A stretch of 64,000 bases of DNA from Paraburkholderia sp. Tr-20389 (GCF_017104565.1 NZ_JAAGPD010000059.1:1-64000), one strand, 5' to 3'. Counted from the first letter of the stretch, positions 1-10,545 are shown. Notes: generated from the sequence alone by a model not told the origin. A program made the numbers and translations.

Positions 1-385
1 GCAGCGCGGCTTCGAAGGGCTTGCGGTCCATCACGAACAGCACCTGGCCTTCCTTGACCAGCGAGCCTTCGTCGTACAGGCGCCGTTCGAGAAAGCCGTC
101 GACGCGCGCGCGGATTTCCACTTCGCGTGAACTCTGCGTCTGCGCGGTGAACTCGAAGTCGACGGGTGTTTCCTTCTGCGCGACGGTGACCACCGTCACT
201 TCGACGGTGGGCCGTGGGGGTTCGGTGGGGGCTTTTTTACAGGCGGTGAGGGTGGCGACTGCCAGCAGGAACGGCAACAGCGCGAGCGCCCGAAGCGGCC
301 GCTTTTGGGCCGAACCGTGGGCCGCAGCCGATCCTATACAATCCGCGCCACTGTTCGATATGCGATTCGACAACCAAGACGCCAT
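1..385 (-). CDS. RND efflux periplasmic adaptor lipoprotein (5' part only)
   Basis: This is the N-terminal part of a membrane-fusion protein of an RND tripartite efflux pump; it runs off the left edge, so only about 128 residues are visible. The start ATG at 385 is preceded by a strong GGGAGG ribosome site five bases upstream. A basic and hydrophobic segment (residues 28-48) ends in a lipobox LTAC with Cys49 followed by KK, so it is probably a lipoprotein tethered in the periplasm. The following beta-strand region has the AcrA/MexA pattern, including the stretch EIRARVDGFLE and a biotinyl-lipoyl-like segment EGQVLFVMDRKPFEAAL. The roughly 28 residues before the hydrophobic core make an unusually long n-region, so a downstream start is possible. 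The pump and outer-membrane genes would lie to the left. Confidence 0.8.
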   Translation of the reverse strand, partial: MASWLSNRISNSGADCIGSAAAHGSAQKRPLRALALLPFLLAVATLTACKKAPTEPPRPTVEVTVVTVAQKETPVDFEFTAQTQSSREVEIRARVDGFLERRLYDEGSLVKEGQVLFVMDRKPFEAAL

Positions 386-503
386 GAGCGCCTCCCCATT
401 GAAGCGATTGCATGCGGTACATCACGCGGCGCATCAGCGCGCACGCGAAGCCGCGACGTCTGCGCCACGCAACGAGTATCGGGCCATCGCGGCCGCGCGC
501 ACC

Positions 504-521
504 ATTGGACCTTGGTCCAAT
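504..521. promoter_or_regulatory. Palindromic operator candidate, copy 1
   Basis: Perfect 8-bp inverted repeat ATTGGACC-TT-GGTCCAAT. It lies in the 162-bp space between the response regulator gene and the efflux adaptor gene, about 120 bp upstream of the adaptor start. A second copy with two mismatches occurs at 1058-1075. The binding protein is unknown. Confidence 0.5.
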
Positions 522-547
522 AGGAAACGCCGGATTCGTGCATTACG

Positions 548-934
548 CTAACCAGAACGCTGGACGCCCAATGCGGCACATACGCTCTGAATGAAAACGG
601 CATCGTCGAACGGTTTGCTGAAGTACGCCTGCGCGCCCGCTGCCATCACTGTCTGTCGCGTCTCATCGTCGTCATGGGCGGTGATGAAAATGGCAGGCAG
701 CTTGCGTCCGCGGAGTCTGCGCTGCACTTCGACGCCATCGGTTCCGGGCATCTGGATGTCCAGGATCACGCAACCGGGATCGTAGTGAGGCGTAGCGCCG
801 AGCGCATACAGGAACTCGTCGCCGCTCGGAAAGACATCCGCCGTGATGCCGACGGAACGCAGCAGCCGCTGGATTGCCCGACAGACGGACGTGTCGTCGT
901 CGACTACGGCAACAAAGCGTTTGTCCACGTCCAT
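548..934 (-). CDS. Single-domain response regulator (FixJ/CheY-type receiver)
   Basis: A 128-residue receiver domain with no output domain. The acidic pocket (DDD at residues 12-14), the phosphoacceptor Asp in VILDIQMPG (about residue 59), the switch Thr in FITAHD and the conserved Lys in SKPFD are all present, so it should be phosphorylatable. The sequence resembles the receiver of FixJ/NarL two-domain regulators. The missing HTH suggests a phosphate-relay or sink role, or signalling by protein contact. No histidine kinase lies nearby, so its partner is unknown. The start at 934 has a GGAAG element upstream. Its 5' flank, shared with the divergent gene at 1099, holds the palindrome at 1058-1075. 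Confidence 0.85.
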   Translation of the reverse strand: MDVDKRFVAVVDDDTSVCRAIQRLLRSVGITADVFPSGDEFLYALGATPHYDPGCVILDIQMPGTDGVEVQRRLRGRKLPAIFITAHDDDETRQTVMAAGAQAYFSKPFDDAVFIQSVCAALGVQRSG

Positions 935-1057
935 CGATATCTTCCGGCAATCCTTTCATTCACCCGATCGACGCACGGCAGCGAAGTACCGCAAGTCGAT
1001 GTATTTCGTTTGACAGGTAAGCAGACCCTAGGATATGAAATCGTTTGCACGCGTGGT

Positions 1058-1075
1058 ATTGGACTTTGGTCCCAT
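1058..1075. promoter_or_regulatory. Palindromic operator candidate, copy 2
   Basis: ATTGGACTTTGGTCCCAT differs from the palindrome at 504-521 at only two of 18 positions. It lies in the divergent promoter region between the response regulator (starts at 934, minus strand) and the TAXI protein gene (starts at 1099, plus strand). Two such sites about 550 bp apart suggest a common regulator of the local genes, or looping. Confidence 0.5.
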
Positions 1076-1098
1076 ATGCGCCGACGAGAGGCCAGGCG

Positions 1099-2442
1099 AT
1101 GCCCAGGGACAATCGAGTGGCTGATCGCAACCGGAACACGCCCGTGACATGGCGCCGCCGCTGGCTGCTCGCAGCCGGCGTGATTGCGCTGCTGGCAGCG
1201 CTGGGGTGGGGTCTCTACACGGTGATCGAGCCGGCCTTCCAGACCCGTATCGTCATCACGACGGGCGCGGACAAGGGCATCTATCGCGGCTTCGCCGAGC
1301 GCTACGCGCCCTTGCTCAAGCGTGACGGCGTGACGCTCGAGATCCGCAGTTCGACGGGTTCGGTCGAGAACTACCAGCGCCTGAAGGATCCCGCGAGCGA
1401 ATACCAGGTGGGCTTCATCCAGTCGGGCACCACTGTGCCGCAGGAAACGGATCAACTGCAGACCATCGCCGCCGTTTCGTATGAACCGATCTGGGTGTTC
1501 TATCGCGGTACCGCCATCGTCAACCGTCTCGCCCAACTGCGCGGCAAGCGGATCGGCGTCGGCGTGCCGGGCAGCGGTTTGCTGGAAGTGTCGAAGGTCT
1601 TGCTCGGCTATAGCGGAATCACGCGCGACAACACCCAGCTTGTCGAAACGGACGCGCCGAACGCGTTGCATTGCCTCCAGGAGGGTTGCCTGGATGCCGC
1701 GTTCTTCATCGGCAGACCGGATGCGCCGATGCAGCAGACGCTGCTGAACAGCGACCTGAAGCTGATGAGCTTCGCCCAGGCCGACGCGCTCGTGCAGAAG
1801 TTTCCGTCGCTGAAGAAGGTGACGTTTCCGCGTGCCTCGACGAGCATCGTCAACGACAGTCCGCAAACGGATGTCACCTTGCTGGCCGCGACGGCGCTGC
1901 TGGTCGCGAAGGACACGCTGCATCCGGCCCTCGTGTATCTATTGCTCGACGCCGCGAGAACCGTGCATGCGGGCGAAGACTACTTCACACCGCTCGGTGC
2001 GTTTCCGAATCTCAATACCGACGAATTTCCCGTCTCCAACGAGAGCGAGCGTTATTTCAGGTCGGGGCGTCCGTTTCTGCAGCGCTATCTGCCGTTCTGG
2101 CTCGCGAGTTTCATCGAGCGGCGCCTGCTGATCCTGGTCCCGTTTCTGGCCGTGCTGATCGGCGCGATGCAGGCGCTTCCGCGCATGCTGGAGTCGCGCA
2201 TCAAGAAGCGCTTCGTGATCGGGTATCGCGCGCTCAAACAGCTCGAAGACGAAATCTGGAAAACGCCGCAGCCGTCGGCGGAACAGGTCTCGCAATGGCG
2301 CAACGAAATCGAGCAAATCGACGCCCAGGCGAGCCAGATACGCGTGCCGACGCGTTATCTGCACGACGTCTATGCGCTGAAGCAGGCGATCAGCGTGGTG
2401 CGGCATCGGATCTCGATGGCGTCCGCCGGGTTGAACGGTTGA
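1099..2442 (+). CDS. TAXI-family solute-binding protein with C-terminal membrane anchor
   Basis: A 447-residue protein of the TRAP-associated extracytoplasmic immunogenic (TAXI) type. An N-terminal membrane segment (about residues 20-42) is followed by the binding fold: ITTGADKGIY near residue 52, then VGFIQSG, a GKRIGVGVPGSG loop and an AAFF segment. Unlike a free periplasmic receptor it has a second membrane segment (about residues 350-372) and a cytoplasmic, basic, helix-rich tail of about 75 residues. No TRAP permease (DctM/DctQM) is adjacent, so it may act as a sensor or work with a permease elsewhere; both are inference. The ATG at 1099 follows a purine-rich AGAGGCCAGG. Substrate unknown; related family members bind carboxylates or glutamate. 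Confidence 0.75.
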   Translation: MPRDNRVADRNRNTPVTWRRRWLLAAGVIALLAALGWGLYTVIEPAFQTRIVITTGADKGIYRGFAERYAPLLKRDGVTLEIRSSTGSVENYQRLKDPASEYQVGFIQSGTTVPQETDQLQTIAAVSYEPIWVFYRGTAIVNRLAQLRGKRIGVGVPGSGLLEVSKVLLGYSGITRDNTQLVETDAPNALHCLQEGCLDAAFFIGRPDAPMQQTLLNSDLKLMSFAQADALVQKFPSLKKVTFPRASTSIVNDSPQTDVTLLAATALLVAKDTLHPALVYLLLDAARTVHAGEDYFTPLGAFPNLNTDEFPVSNESERYFRSGRPFLQRYLPFWLASFIERRLLILVPFLAVLIGAMQALPRMLESRIKKRFVIGYRALKQLEDEIWKTPQPSAEQVSQWRNEIEQIDAQASQIRVPTRYLHDVYALKQAISVVRHRISMASAGLNG

Positions 2443-2533
2443 CGCGGGTTCAGATCATCGCGCCGGCCCCAAAGAAGCCACCCGCTCAGGGGCCGAACCG
2501 CGCGGTGCAGTAATATGCTGGATTCACCAGACC

Positions 2534-3001
2534 ATGAACCTCAGGATGGACAGCGTTTCCCCGTTCGACCCGGCACAGCTGCTCGCCGAATACGCCGACC
2601 TGCGCCAGCGCGCAGCCGCGCTCGAAGAGCAGGTGCCGGCGTGCCTCCAACGCATCTCGGACAAGCTGCACCGGATCGGCGGCGACTCCGAGCTGGCGGA
2701 CCATTACCGCAGTCTGCTGGTCGGCGCGCGCAGCAATGCGCTGGTGTCGATCGAGAACTATCACGAGGTGATTCCGTACCTGCAGACGGCTGAGTCGGTG
2801 ATCGCGCAGCTGGACGGACAGCCGGCGGCGCCCGCCACGGACGAGGACCGCGCCGCGCTGCTGGAGCAGCTCGACGAGCTGATCGACGCCGCCGCCGGCA
2901 TGATCGATCTCGCGGAACAGTGCTTTCTGGACGCGAAACACACGGATCTGGACGCCGTGCCGCAGTCGATTCTGGACGATCCGCTGCATCCGGAACTCTG
3001 A
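2534..3001 (+). CDS. Hypothetical protein, helical, acidic
   Basis: A 155-residue soluble protein with no signal peptide or membrane segment and no recognised motif. It is rich in Ala, Leu, Glu and Asp with heptad-like spacing near residues 17-60 and 110-140, suggesting a helical bundle. The start at 2534 has no clear ribosome site; an in-frame ATG at 2546 is an alternative. It sits between the TAXI protein gene and argG in the same direction. Codon use looks native (third-position G/C). No function can be assigned. Confidence 0.6.
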   Translation: MNLRMDSVSPFDPAQLLAEYADLRQRAAALEEQVPACLQRISDKLHRIGGDSELADHYRSLLVGARSNALVSIENYHEVIPYLQTAESVIAQLDGQPAAPATDEDRAALLEQLDELIDAAAGMIDLAEQCFLDAKHTDLDAVPQSILDDPLHPEL

Positions 3002-3027
3002 CGCGCCGAGGTGCCGAGCCGGCCTGA

Positions 3028-4446
<1,419 letters not shown>

Positions 4447-4492
4447 CGTTGTCGGCCTCATAAGCGGTTTTCGCGGGAACGGAACGGAGCAC

Positions 4493-4518
4493 TCAGGTGC
4501 TCCGTTTTGCATTCTGCG
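4493..4518 (+). terminator. Rho-independent terminator of argG
   Basis: A perfect 10-bp stem AACGGAGCAC / GTGCTCCGTT with a TCAG loop, running into TTTT, 47 bp after the argG stop codon. Confidence 0.85.
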
Positions 4519-4604
4519 TATGCCTGCCTGGCTGTTTCTTCGCTTCGACGCATGGCGCATGACCCGCACATGACTTTCATGTGACACGCGTCGGTGCGTT
4601 CACG

Positions 4605-5120
4605 TCAGGCCGATGAACGCCCTTCGTCTTTCCCGCCTTTGCGGATCAGGCTCATCTGCCCGTTGCGTTCGAGAATCGCCGCCTGCACGTCGTGCAGATC
4701 GGGCGTATGAAACTCGCGTCGCGCGGCTTCGAACACATCGGTGCGCGTGATCAGCGCGGCCGACATCTGACGGCTGTCGAACCGGCCGTCGCGATACACC
4801 TCCCGTTCCGCACCCACCACGAGTGTCTCCAGCCACGGGGAGCGCACGCAGCACCACGCGAGCGCGCGGTGAATCAGCACGATCACCAGCGACGCCGCGA
4901 GCGTCGGCACGACGGGCGACGCACCGACGATCACGCGGCTCAGCGTCGCGCCGAGCAGGATCGCGACCACATAGTCGAACGGCGAGCGCTGACCGAACGA
5001 TCGCCGGCCCGAAATGCGGATGAAAACGAGCGTCACGATGAAAACGACGATCGCGCGCATGACGGTCTGCAAGGCGGTGAGATCCTTGCCTTCGCCGAAC
5101 AGAGCCAAGATCACGTCCAT
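4605..5120 (-). CDS. DUF421 / YetF-like membrane protein
   Basis: A 171-residue protein with three N-terminal membrane helices (about residues 18-35, 50-66, 70-90) and a small cytoplasmic C-terminal domain. The segments RISGRRSFGQRSPFDYVVAILLG and a C-terminal region ending in an LIRKGGK-like tail are typical of the DUF421/YetF family, linked to sporulation and envelope functions in Bacillus and of unknown role in proteobacteria. The start at 5120 has AAGGAG seven bases upstream. It is transcribed divergently from the phosphoketolase gene. The open frame continues upstream of the start, but that part lies opposite the phosphoketolase gene and is not coding. Confidence 0.85.
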   Translation of the reverse strand: MDVILALFGEGKDLTALQTVMRAIVVFIVTLVFIRISGRRSFGQRSPFDYVVAILLGATLSRVIVGASPVVPTLAASLVIVLIHRALAWCCVRSPWLETLVVGAEREVYRDGRFDSRQMSAALITRTDVFEAARREFHTPDLHDVQAAILERNGQMSLIRKGGKDEGRSSA

Positions 5121-5276
5121 AGGGTGTCTCCTTGCGCCGCCGGCGCATGCAAGAGCGATCGCAAAGACAACTGCTGCGCATGCGGCAGATAAATTGCAGC
5201 CGATGAACCCAGCCCTGCAATCGTTGTGCCGCCTGCAGCGAAAGCCCGTGCATTCGCAATGGACATACGTCAAGCA

Positions 5277-5294
5277 CCTCCTATGATTAGGAGG
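5277..5294 (+). promoter_or_regulatory. Hairpin in phosphoketolase leader
   Basis: CCTCCTA-TGAT-TAGGAGG is a perfect 7-bp stem with a 4-base loop, 39 bp before the phosphoketolase start codon. One arm contains AGGAGG, which would be hidden in the stem, but the functional ribosome site (GGAG) appears to be at about 5322. It may stabilise the mRNA or be a protein site; the role is not known. Confidence 0.3.
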
Positions 5295-5333
5295 GCACTG
5301 CGCGACGCGAAACCACCTGCATGGAGACGCCAA

Positions 5334-7718
5334 ATGGAAGACACCCGCCTGCAACCCACGCCGTTGCAAGCCGATGAACTGCGCAACATGGACCGCTACT
5401 GGCGGGCCTGCAATTACCTGTCCGCCGGCATGATTTACCTGCGCGAGAATCCGCTTCTGCGTGAGCCGCTGGTGGCCGGGCACATCAAGCGGCGTCTGTT
5501 GGGGCACTGGGGCTCCGATCCGGGACAGAGCTTCGTGCTCGTGCATCTGAACCGCGTCATCAAGCAGCGCGACCTGAACGTGATCTTCCTGTCGGGACCC
5601 GGCCACGGCGCGCCCGCCACGCTCGCGCACAGCTATCTGGAAGGACGCTATTCGGAGATCTATCCCGATCGCGGCGAGTCGGAAGAGGGCATGGCCCGTC
5701 TTTTCAAGCTCTTTTCGTTTCCGGGCGGCATCGGTTCGCATTGCACACCCGAAACGCCCGGCTCGATTCACGAAGGCGGCGAACTCGGCTATAGCCTGTC
5801 GCATGGATATGGCGCGGCGTTCGACAACCCCGACCTGATCGTCACCGTGATGATCGGCGATGGCGAGGCCGAGACGGGGCCGCTGGCTACATCGTGGCAC
5901 TCGAACAAATTCCTGAGTCCGGCGCGGGACGGCGCCGTGCTGCCCGTGCTGCATCTGAACGGCTATAAGATCGCGAATCCGACGATCCTCGCCCGCATTC
6001 CGCATGAAGAGCTGGAAGCCCTGTTCAAGGGGTATGGCTACAAGCCGTGGTTCGTCGAAGGCGATGATCCCGACACGCTGCATCAGCAGATGGCGGCGAC
6101 GCTCGATCAATGCATCGATGAGATTCATGCGATCCAGAAACGCGCGCGTGAAGGCGGCGATCTGCAGCGGCCGCGCTGGCCGATGATCGTCCTCAGAACG
6201 CCGAAGGGCTGGACAGGGCCGCGCGAAATCGGCGGACACAAGATTGAAGGTTCATGGCGCGCGCATCAGGTGCCTATCGCCGATCCCGCGAGCAACGAGA
6301 ACAGCCTCAAGCGGGTCGAGGAATGGTTGCGCAGCTATCGTCCGGAAGAACTGTTCGACCGATCGGGCCGGCTGGTGCCTGAGTTGCGCGCGCTCGCGCC
6401 CGATGGGCCGCGCCGCATCAGCGCCAATCCGCATGCGAATGGCGGAGCGCTGTGCAAGGCGCTGGATTTACCGGCCTTCGCCGACTATGCGGTCGAAGTC
6501 GACAACCCGGCGACGCGCTATCTGTCGCCCACGGATGTGCTCGGCCAGTTCCTGCGCGACGTGATGCGTCGAAACATGACGAGCTTCCGCGTGTTCGGTC
6601 CGGACGAAACGTCCAGCAACAAGCTCACGGCGGTCTACGAAGCCTCGCAGAAGACGTGGCTTGCGGAAGTCGTCGAATCGGACGCCGACGGCGGTTACCT
6701 GTCTACCGATGGCCGCGTGATGGAAATGCTCAGCGAGCACACGCTGGAAGGCTGGCTCGAAGGCTATACGCTGACGGGCCGGCATGGCCTGTTCGCGACG
6801 TACGAAGCGTTCGTGCATGTGATCGATTCGATGTTCAACCAGCACGCCAAATGGCTGGAGAAGGCCAAGCGCGAATTGCGCTGGCGCCAGCCCGTGCCTT
6901 CGTTGAATCTGCTGATCACGTCGCTCGTCTGGCGGCAGGATCACAACGGCTTCACACATCAGGACCCTGGCTTTCTCGATGTCGTGACCAACAAGAGCCC
7001 CGATGTCGTGCGCATCTATCTGCCGCCCGACGCGAACTGCCTGCTGAGTGTCGCCGATCACTGCCTGCGTTCGCGCGACTATGTGAACGTGATCGTCGCC
7101 GACAAGCAGCCTCATTTGCAGTATCTGGACATGCAGTCGGCCATCACGCATTGCACGAAGGGCATCGGCATCTGGGACTGGGCGTCGACGGATCAGGACC
7201 ACGAGCCCGACGTCGTGATGGCAAGTGCAGGCGACATTCCGACGATGGAAGCGCTGGCCGCCGTCGAAATCCTCAAGGCGCTGTTCCCCGACCTGAAGAT
7301 CCGATTCGTGAACGTCGTCGATCTGTTCCGGCTGATGCCGGATTCCGATCATCCGCACGGCCTGTCGAAGCGCGATTTCGATTCGCTCTTCACGACCGGC
7401 AAGCCCGTGATCTTCAACTTCCATTCGTATGCGTCGCTGGTTCACAAGCTCACGTATCGGCGCACGAATCACGAGAGTATTCACGTGCACGGCTATGCGG
7501 AGAAGGGCAACATCAATACGCCGCTCGAGCTTGCGATCATCAACGGCATCGACCGCTTTTCGCTGGCGATCGACGTGATCGATCGCGTGCCGTCGCTGCG
7601 CGGCGTCGGCGATCACGCGAAGGAACGCTTGCGCGACAAGCGGATCGAGCACCTCGATTACGCGCACACCGAGGGCATCGACTCGGAGGAAATCCGCGAG
7701 TGGACGTGGAAGGGGTGA
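5334..7718 (+). CDS. xfp: Xylulose-5-phosphate/fructose-6-phosphate phosphoketolase
   Basis: A 794-residue thiamine-diphosphate enzyme that cleaves xylulose 5-phosphate (and often fructose 6-phosphate) with phosphate to acetyl phosphate plus glyceraldehyde 3-phosphate or erythrose 4-phosphate. Family hallmarks are GPGHGAPA, the cofactor site in [18 protein letters not shown], and the C-terminal [12 protein letters not shown]. The length equals that of typical XFP proteins when the ATG at 5334 is used (GGAG about 8 bases upstream). No acetate kinase or phosphotransacetylase lies directly beside it; the neighbouring pyruvate-oxidase-like enzyme and terminal oxidase suggest an acetyl-phosphate or overflow/respiratory module, which is inference. 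Confidence 0.95.
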   Translation: MEDTRLQPTPLQADELRNMDRYWRACNYLSAGMIYLRENPLLREPLVAGHIKRRLLGHWGSDPGQSFVLVHLNRVIKQRDLNVIFLSGPGHGAPATLAHSYLEGRYSEIYPDRGESEEGMARLFKLFSFPGGIGSHCTPETPGSIHEGGELGYSLSHGYGAAFDNPDLIVTVMIGDGEAETGPLATSWHSNKFLSPARDGAVLPVLHLNGYKIANPTILARIPHEELEALFKGYGYKPWFVEGDDPDTLHQQMAATLDQCIDEIHAIQKRAREGGDLQRPRWPMIVLRTPKGWTGPREIGGHKIEGSWRAHQVPIADPASNENSLKRVEEWLRSYRPEELFDRSGRLVPELRALAPDGPRRISANPHANGGALCKALDLPAFADYAVEVDNPATRYLSPTDVLGQFLRDVMRRNMTSFRVFGPDETSSNKLTAVYEASQKTWLAEVVESDADGGYLSTDGRVMEMLSEHTLEGWLEGYTLTGRHGLFATYEAFVHVIDSMFNQHAKWLEKAKRELRWRQPVPSLNLLITSLVWRQDHNGFTHQDPGFLDVVTNKSPDVVRIYLPPDANCLLSVADHCLRSRDYVNVIVADKQPHLQYLDMQSAITHCTKGIGIWDWASTDQDHEPDVVMASAGDIPTMEALAAVEILKALFPDLKIRFVNVVDLFRLMPDSDHPHGLSKRDFDSLFTTGKPVIFNFHSYASLVHKLTYRRTNHESIHVHGYAEKGNINTPLELAIINGIDRFSLAIDVIDRVPSLRGVGDHAKERLRDKRIEHLDYAHTEGIDSEEIREWTWKG

Positions 7719-7788
7719 CGCGGAGACGAGACGCGGCATATCGCAGCCGGCTGCCGTCGCCGAGCCGCATACGGTGAATCAGGCGGCG

Positions 7789-8109
7789 TTACTGGCTCGC
7801 GCCGGAGGCCGCGGCGCTCGTCGTGGATGCCGGTGTGTTCGCGACGGGCGCCTCGCTCGAAGGCGCGGGCGTGACTGCCCCCGATGCGTTGCCGCTCGCG
7901 CTCTGCGCGGCTGCGCTTCGACCCGGCGTGCCGCTCATGCCCGCCGTGTTGCTCATCACGCCGCTGCTGGCCGAGTCCATGCTGTTGCTGCTTTTTTCGT
8001 CCACCTTCTTGCAGGCGGCGGCAACGAAGACGAGTGCCGTCGCCGTCAGCCCGTGAACCTCGTGCGAGAAAACATCGATGCAAGCGACGATCTTGCGGCC
8101 GTTGGCCAC
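7789..8109 (-). CDS. Small Ala/Ser-rich putative lipoprotein
   Basis: A 106-residue reading frame with a hydrophobic stretch LTATALVFVAAACKK whose Cys33 could be a lipid-modified residue. The rest is low-complexity Ser, Ala, Thr, Gly and Pro with repeated NTA/SGA motifs, as in small exported proteins of Burkholderiales. The start is a GTG at 8109 with only a weak ribosome site; a start nearer the hydrophobic segment is possible. It converges on the phosphoketolase gene. The function is unknown and it could be a spurious frame in high-GC DNA, although the signal-like segment argues for a real gene. Confidence 0.5.
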   Translation of the reverse strand: MANGRKIVACIDVFSHEVHGLTATALVFVAAACKKVDEKSSNSMDSASSGVMSNTAGMSGTPGRSAAAQSASGNASGAVTPAPSSEAPVANTPASTTSAAASGASQ

Positions 8110-8499
8110 GAGATCCGCAACTCGTCAGTTATGGCCGCATCCTGTCACGCCAGGCGGATCTGCTGCCGCACTCGCGGCCCGGCTGGCATGGTCGATATCT
8201 GCGAACTCGTCGAGCATGGCGTGCAGGTCACGCAGCGTCGGAAATCTGTGGGCCAACATCACGTTCGTGGCGGACTGTGTCGTGCTGGCGTTGATCGCAC
8301 GCATTGCCGGTGACCGGCACCTGCAGCGCGCGACGTGAGCGGTCGTCGCGTCTATCCTCGGTTCGTTCATTGCGTCCACGCGTTGCTTTCGCCAGTAAGG
8401 CAGCGGCGCGCCGCTTGCTGACTTCCTTTGCTGACCCGCCAAACGTACGCGCAGCGTCCGTTCGATCGCGCGCGGGACTTCATCCGCAAGGGGCTTTTC
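8110..8499. other. Intergenic region without a convincing gene
   Basis: 390 bp between the small lipoprotein gene and the pyruvate-oxidase-like gene. A 59-codon minus-strand frame (8125-8304) is present but has no ribosome site and no recognisable motif. No terminator or repeat was seen. The plus-strand ribosome site AAGGGG for the next gene is at about 8488. Confidence 0.4.
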
Positions 8500-10293
8500 A
8501 TGGCAAAGACAGTAGGCGACTTCATCGTCGACAGGCTGCATCACTGGGGCATCAAGCGCATGTACGGCTATCCCGGCGACGGCATCAACGGCGTGTTCGG
8601 CGCGCTGAATCGCGCGGAAGGCAAGATCGAATTCGTGCAGGCGCGGCACGAGGAAATGGCTGCGTTCATGGCGAGCGCGCATGCCAAGTTTACGGGAGAA
8701 CTGGGCGTCTGCATCGCGACCTCGGGGCCGGGTGCTTCGCATCTGATCACGGGCCTCTACGATGCGCGAATGGATCACATGCCTGTGCTGGCGATCGTCG
8801 GCCAGCAGGCGCGCGCGGCACTCGGCGCGCATTATCAGCAGGAACTCGATCTCGCTGCGATGTTCAAGGACGTGGCGGGCGCCTATGTGCAGCAGGCGAG
8901 TGTGCCGGCGCAGGTGCGGCATCTGGTGGATCGCGCAATACGTATCGCGCTGTCGGAGCGGCGCGTGACGGCGCTGATCCTGCCGAACGATCTGCAGAAC
9001 CTCGAATACGAGCCGCCCGCGCGCAAGCACGGCACCGCGCATTCCGGTGTCGGCTATACGCAGCCGACCATCGTTCCTGCACAGCACGATCTGCAACGCG
9101 CCGCCGACGTGCTGAATGCCGGGCACAAGGTCGCGATGCTCGTCGGCGCGGGAGCGTTGAACGCGACCGATGAAGTGATCGCCGTGGCGAACCGGCTCGG
9201 TGCGGGCGTCGCGAAGGCATTGCTCGGCAAGGCTGCGTTGCCCGACGATCTGCCTTGGGTGACGGGTTCAATCGGCCTGCTCGGCACGAAGCCCAGCTAC
9301 GAGCTGATGACGTCGTGCGACACGCTGCTGATGATCGGCTCAGGCTTTCCGTATTCGGAGTTTCTGCCGAAAGAGGGCGACGCGCGCGGCGTGCAGATCG
9401 ACATCAAGGCCGACATGCTGAGTCTGCGCTATCCGATGGAGGTGAACCTGGTCGGCGATAGCGCCGCGACCTTGCGTGCGCTGCTGCCGTTGCTGCACGA
9501 AAAGGATAGCCACACGTGGCGCTCGCGCATCGAACGCTGGACGTCGCGCTGGTGGGAAACACTCGACGAGCGCGCGCATCAGCCTTCGAGCAACGGCGTG
9601 AATCCGCAGCGCGCGTTTACCGAGTTGTCACCGCGTTTGCCCGACAACGTGATCCTCACGAGCGACTCCGGCTCGTGTGCGAACTGGTATGCGCGCGACC
9701 TGAAAATCCGGCGCGGCATGATGGCGTCGCTGTCGGGTGGACTGGCGTCGATGGGCGCGGCCGTGCCGTACGCGATCGCCGCGAAGTTCGCGCATCCGGG
9801 CCGCCCGGTGATCGCGATGGTCGGTGACGGCGCGATGCAGATGAACAACATGGCCGAGCTGATCACCGTCGCGAAGTACTGGAAGCGATGGGCCGATCCG
9901 CGCTGGATCTGCATGGTGCTCAACAACGAAGACCTGAACCAGGTGACGTGGGAACAGCGCGTGATGGAAGGCGACCCGAAGTTCGACGCGTCGCAGAAAG
10001 TGCCGAACGTGCCGTATCACCGCTTCGCTGAATTGATCGGCCTGACGGGCATCTATGTCGACGATGCCGAACAGCTGGCCGATGCCTGGGAAACGGCGTT
10101 GGCTTCGAAGCGTCCCGTGGTGCTCGAAGTAAAGTCGGATCCGGAGGTGCCGCCGTTGCCGCCTCACGTGACGCTCGCGCAGGCGCGCGCGTTTGCACGC
10201 ACGTTGATGGAAGGCGATCCGAAAGAAGGCAGCGTGATTGCGAATACCGCGCGCCAGGTGCTCGGGTCCGTGATTCCGGGCGGCAAGGACTGA
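8500..10293 (+). CDS. Pyruvate oxidase-like ThDP-dependent enzyme
   Basis: A 597-residue member of the POX/acetolactate-synthase superfamily. The N-terminal pyrimidine-binding domain carries the catalytic Glu in ARHEEMAAFMA, the central domain has LVGAGAL, and the C-terminal domain has the ThDP/Mg motif GDGAMQMNNMAEL. It most resembles PoxB-type pyruvate:quinone oxidoreductases and related uncharacterised enzymes rather than acetolactate synthase (no regulatory subunit gene nearby). The ATG at 8500 has AAGGGG six bases upstream. The C-terminus lacks an obvious PoxB-type amphipathic membrane helix. With phosphoketolase upstream and a terminal oxidase downstream, a role in oxidative pyruvate use is plausible; the exact substrate is unproven. 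Confidence 0.75.
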   Translation: MAKTVGDFIVDRLHHWGIKRMYGYPGDGINGVFGALNRAEGKIEFVQARHEEMAAFMASAHAKFTGELGVCIATSGPGASHLITGLYDARMDHMPVLAIVGQQARAALGAHYQQELDLAAMFKDVAGAYVQQASVPAQVRHLVDRAIRIALSERRVTALILPNDLQNLEYEPPARKHGTAHSGVGYTQPTIVPAQHDLQRAADVLNAGHKVAMLVGAGALNATDEVIAVANRLGAGVAKALLGKAALPDDLPWVTGSIGLLGTKPSYELMTSCDTLLMIGSGFPYSEFLPKEGDARGVQIDIKADMLSLRYPMEVNLVGDSAATLRALLPLLHEKDSHTWRSRIERWTSRWWETLDERAHQPSSNGVNPQRAFTELSPRLPDNVILTSDSGSCANWYARDLKIRRGMMASLSGGLASMGAAVPYAIAAKFAHPGRPVIAMVGDGAMQMNNMAELITVAKYWKRWADPRWICMVLNNEDLNQVTWEQRVMEGDPKFDASQKVPNVPYHRFAELIGLTGIYVDDAEQLADAWETALASKRPVVLEVKSDPEVPPLPPHVTLAQARAFARTLMEGDPKEGSVIANTARQVLGSVIPGGKD

Positions 10294-10341
10294 GGTCGAT
10301 GCGCGGCGAGGCTGACGGACTCGCCACGTGAGCCGTGTGCC

Positions 10342-10370
10342 ATGTAAATAGCGCATGTTGTGATGTAAAT
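10342..10370. promoter_or_regulatory. Direct repeat ATGTAAAT spaced two helical turns
   Basis: ATGTAAAT occurs at 10342-10349 and 10363-10370, 21 bp apart, in the 252-bp region before the oxidase operon. The spacing puts both copies on the same DNA face, as for tandem activator sites. The binding protein is unknown. Confidence 0.35.
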
Positions 10371-10545
10371 CGTGCGTGAACTGTCTATCGCTCGATGACC
10401 GCATGCTCGGAAACGCCGTTTTTGCGGACGCTTTCTTGCGGCCGGCATTCGATCTATCGCGTCGGACCGTGCCCGTTTCTTGCTGACAGCATGGCGGGCA
10501 CGTCGCGTGGCGATGAGCGGGCATCGAACTGGGGAGTGCGAGCGG

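Noticed and set aside
5121-6239. N-terminal extension of the DUF421 frame
   Set aside because: The frame is open but lies antisense to phosphoketolase; a good ribosome site and family-length start are at 5120.
6468-7739. 423-residue open frame on the minus strand over phosphoketolase
   Set aside because: Antisense shadow of a conserved gene; composition typical of reverse frames.
8125-8304. 59-codon minus-strand small gene
   Set aside because: No ribosome site, no motif and no conserved-looking composition; kept only as a note in the intergenic entry.
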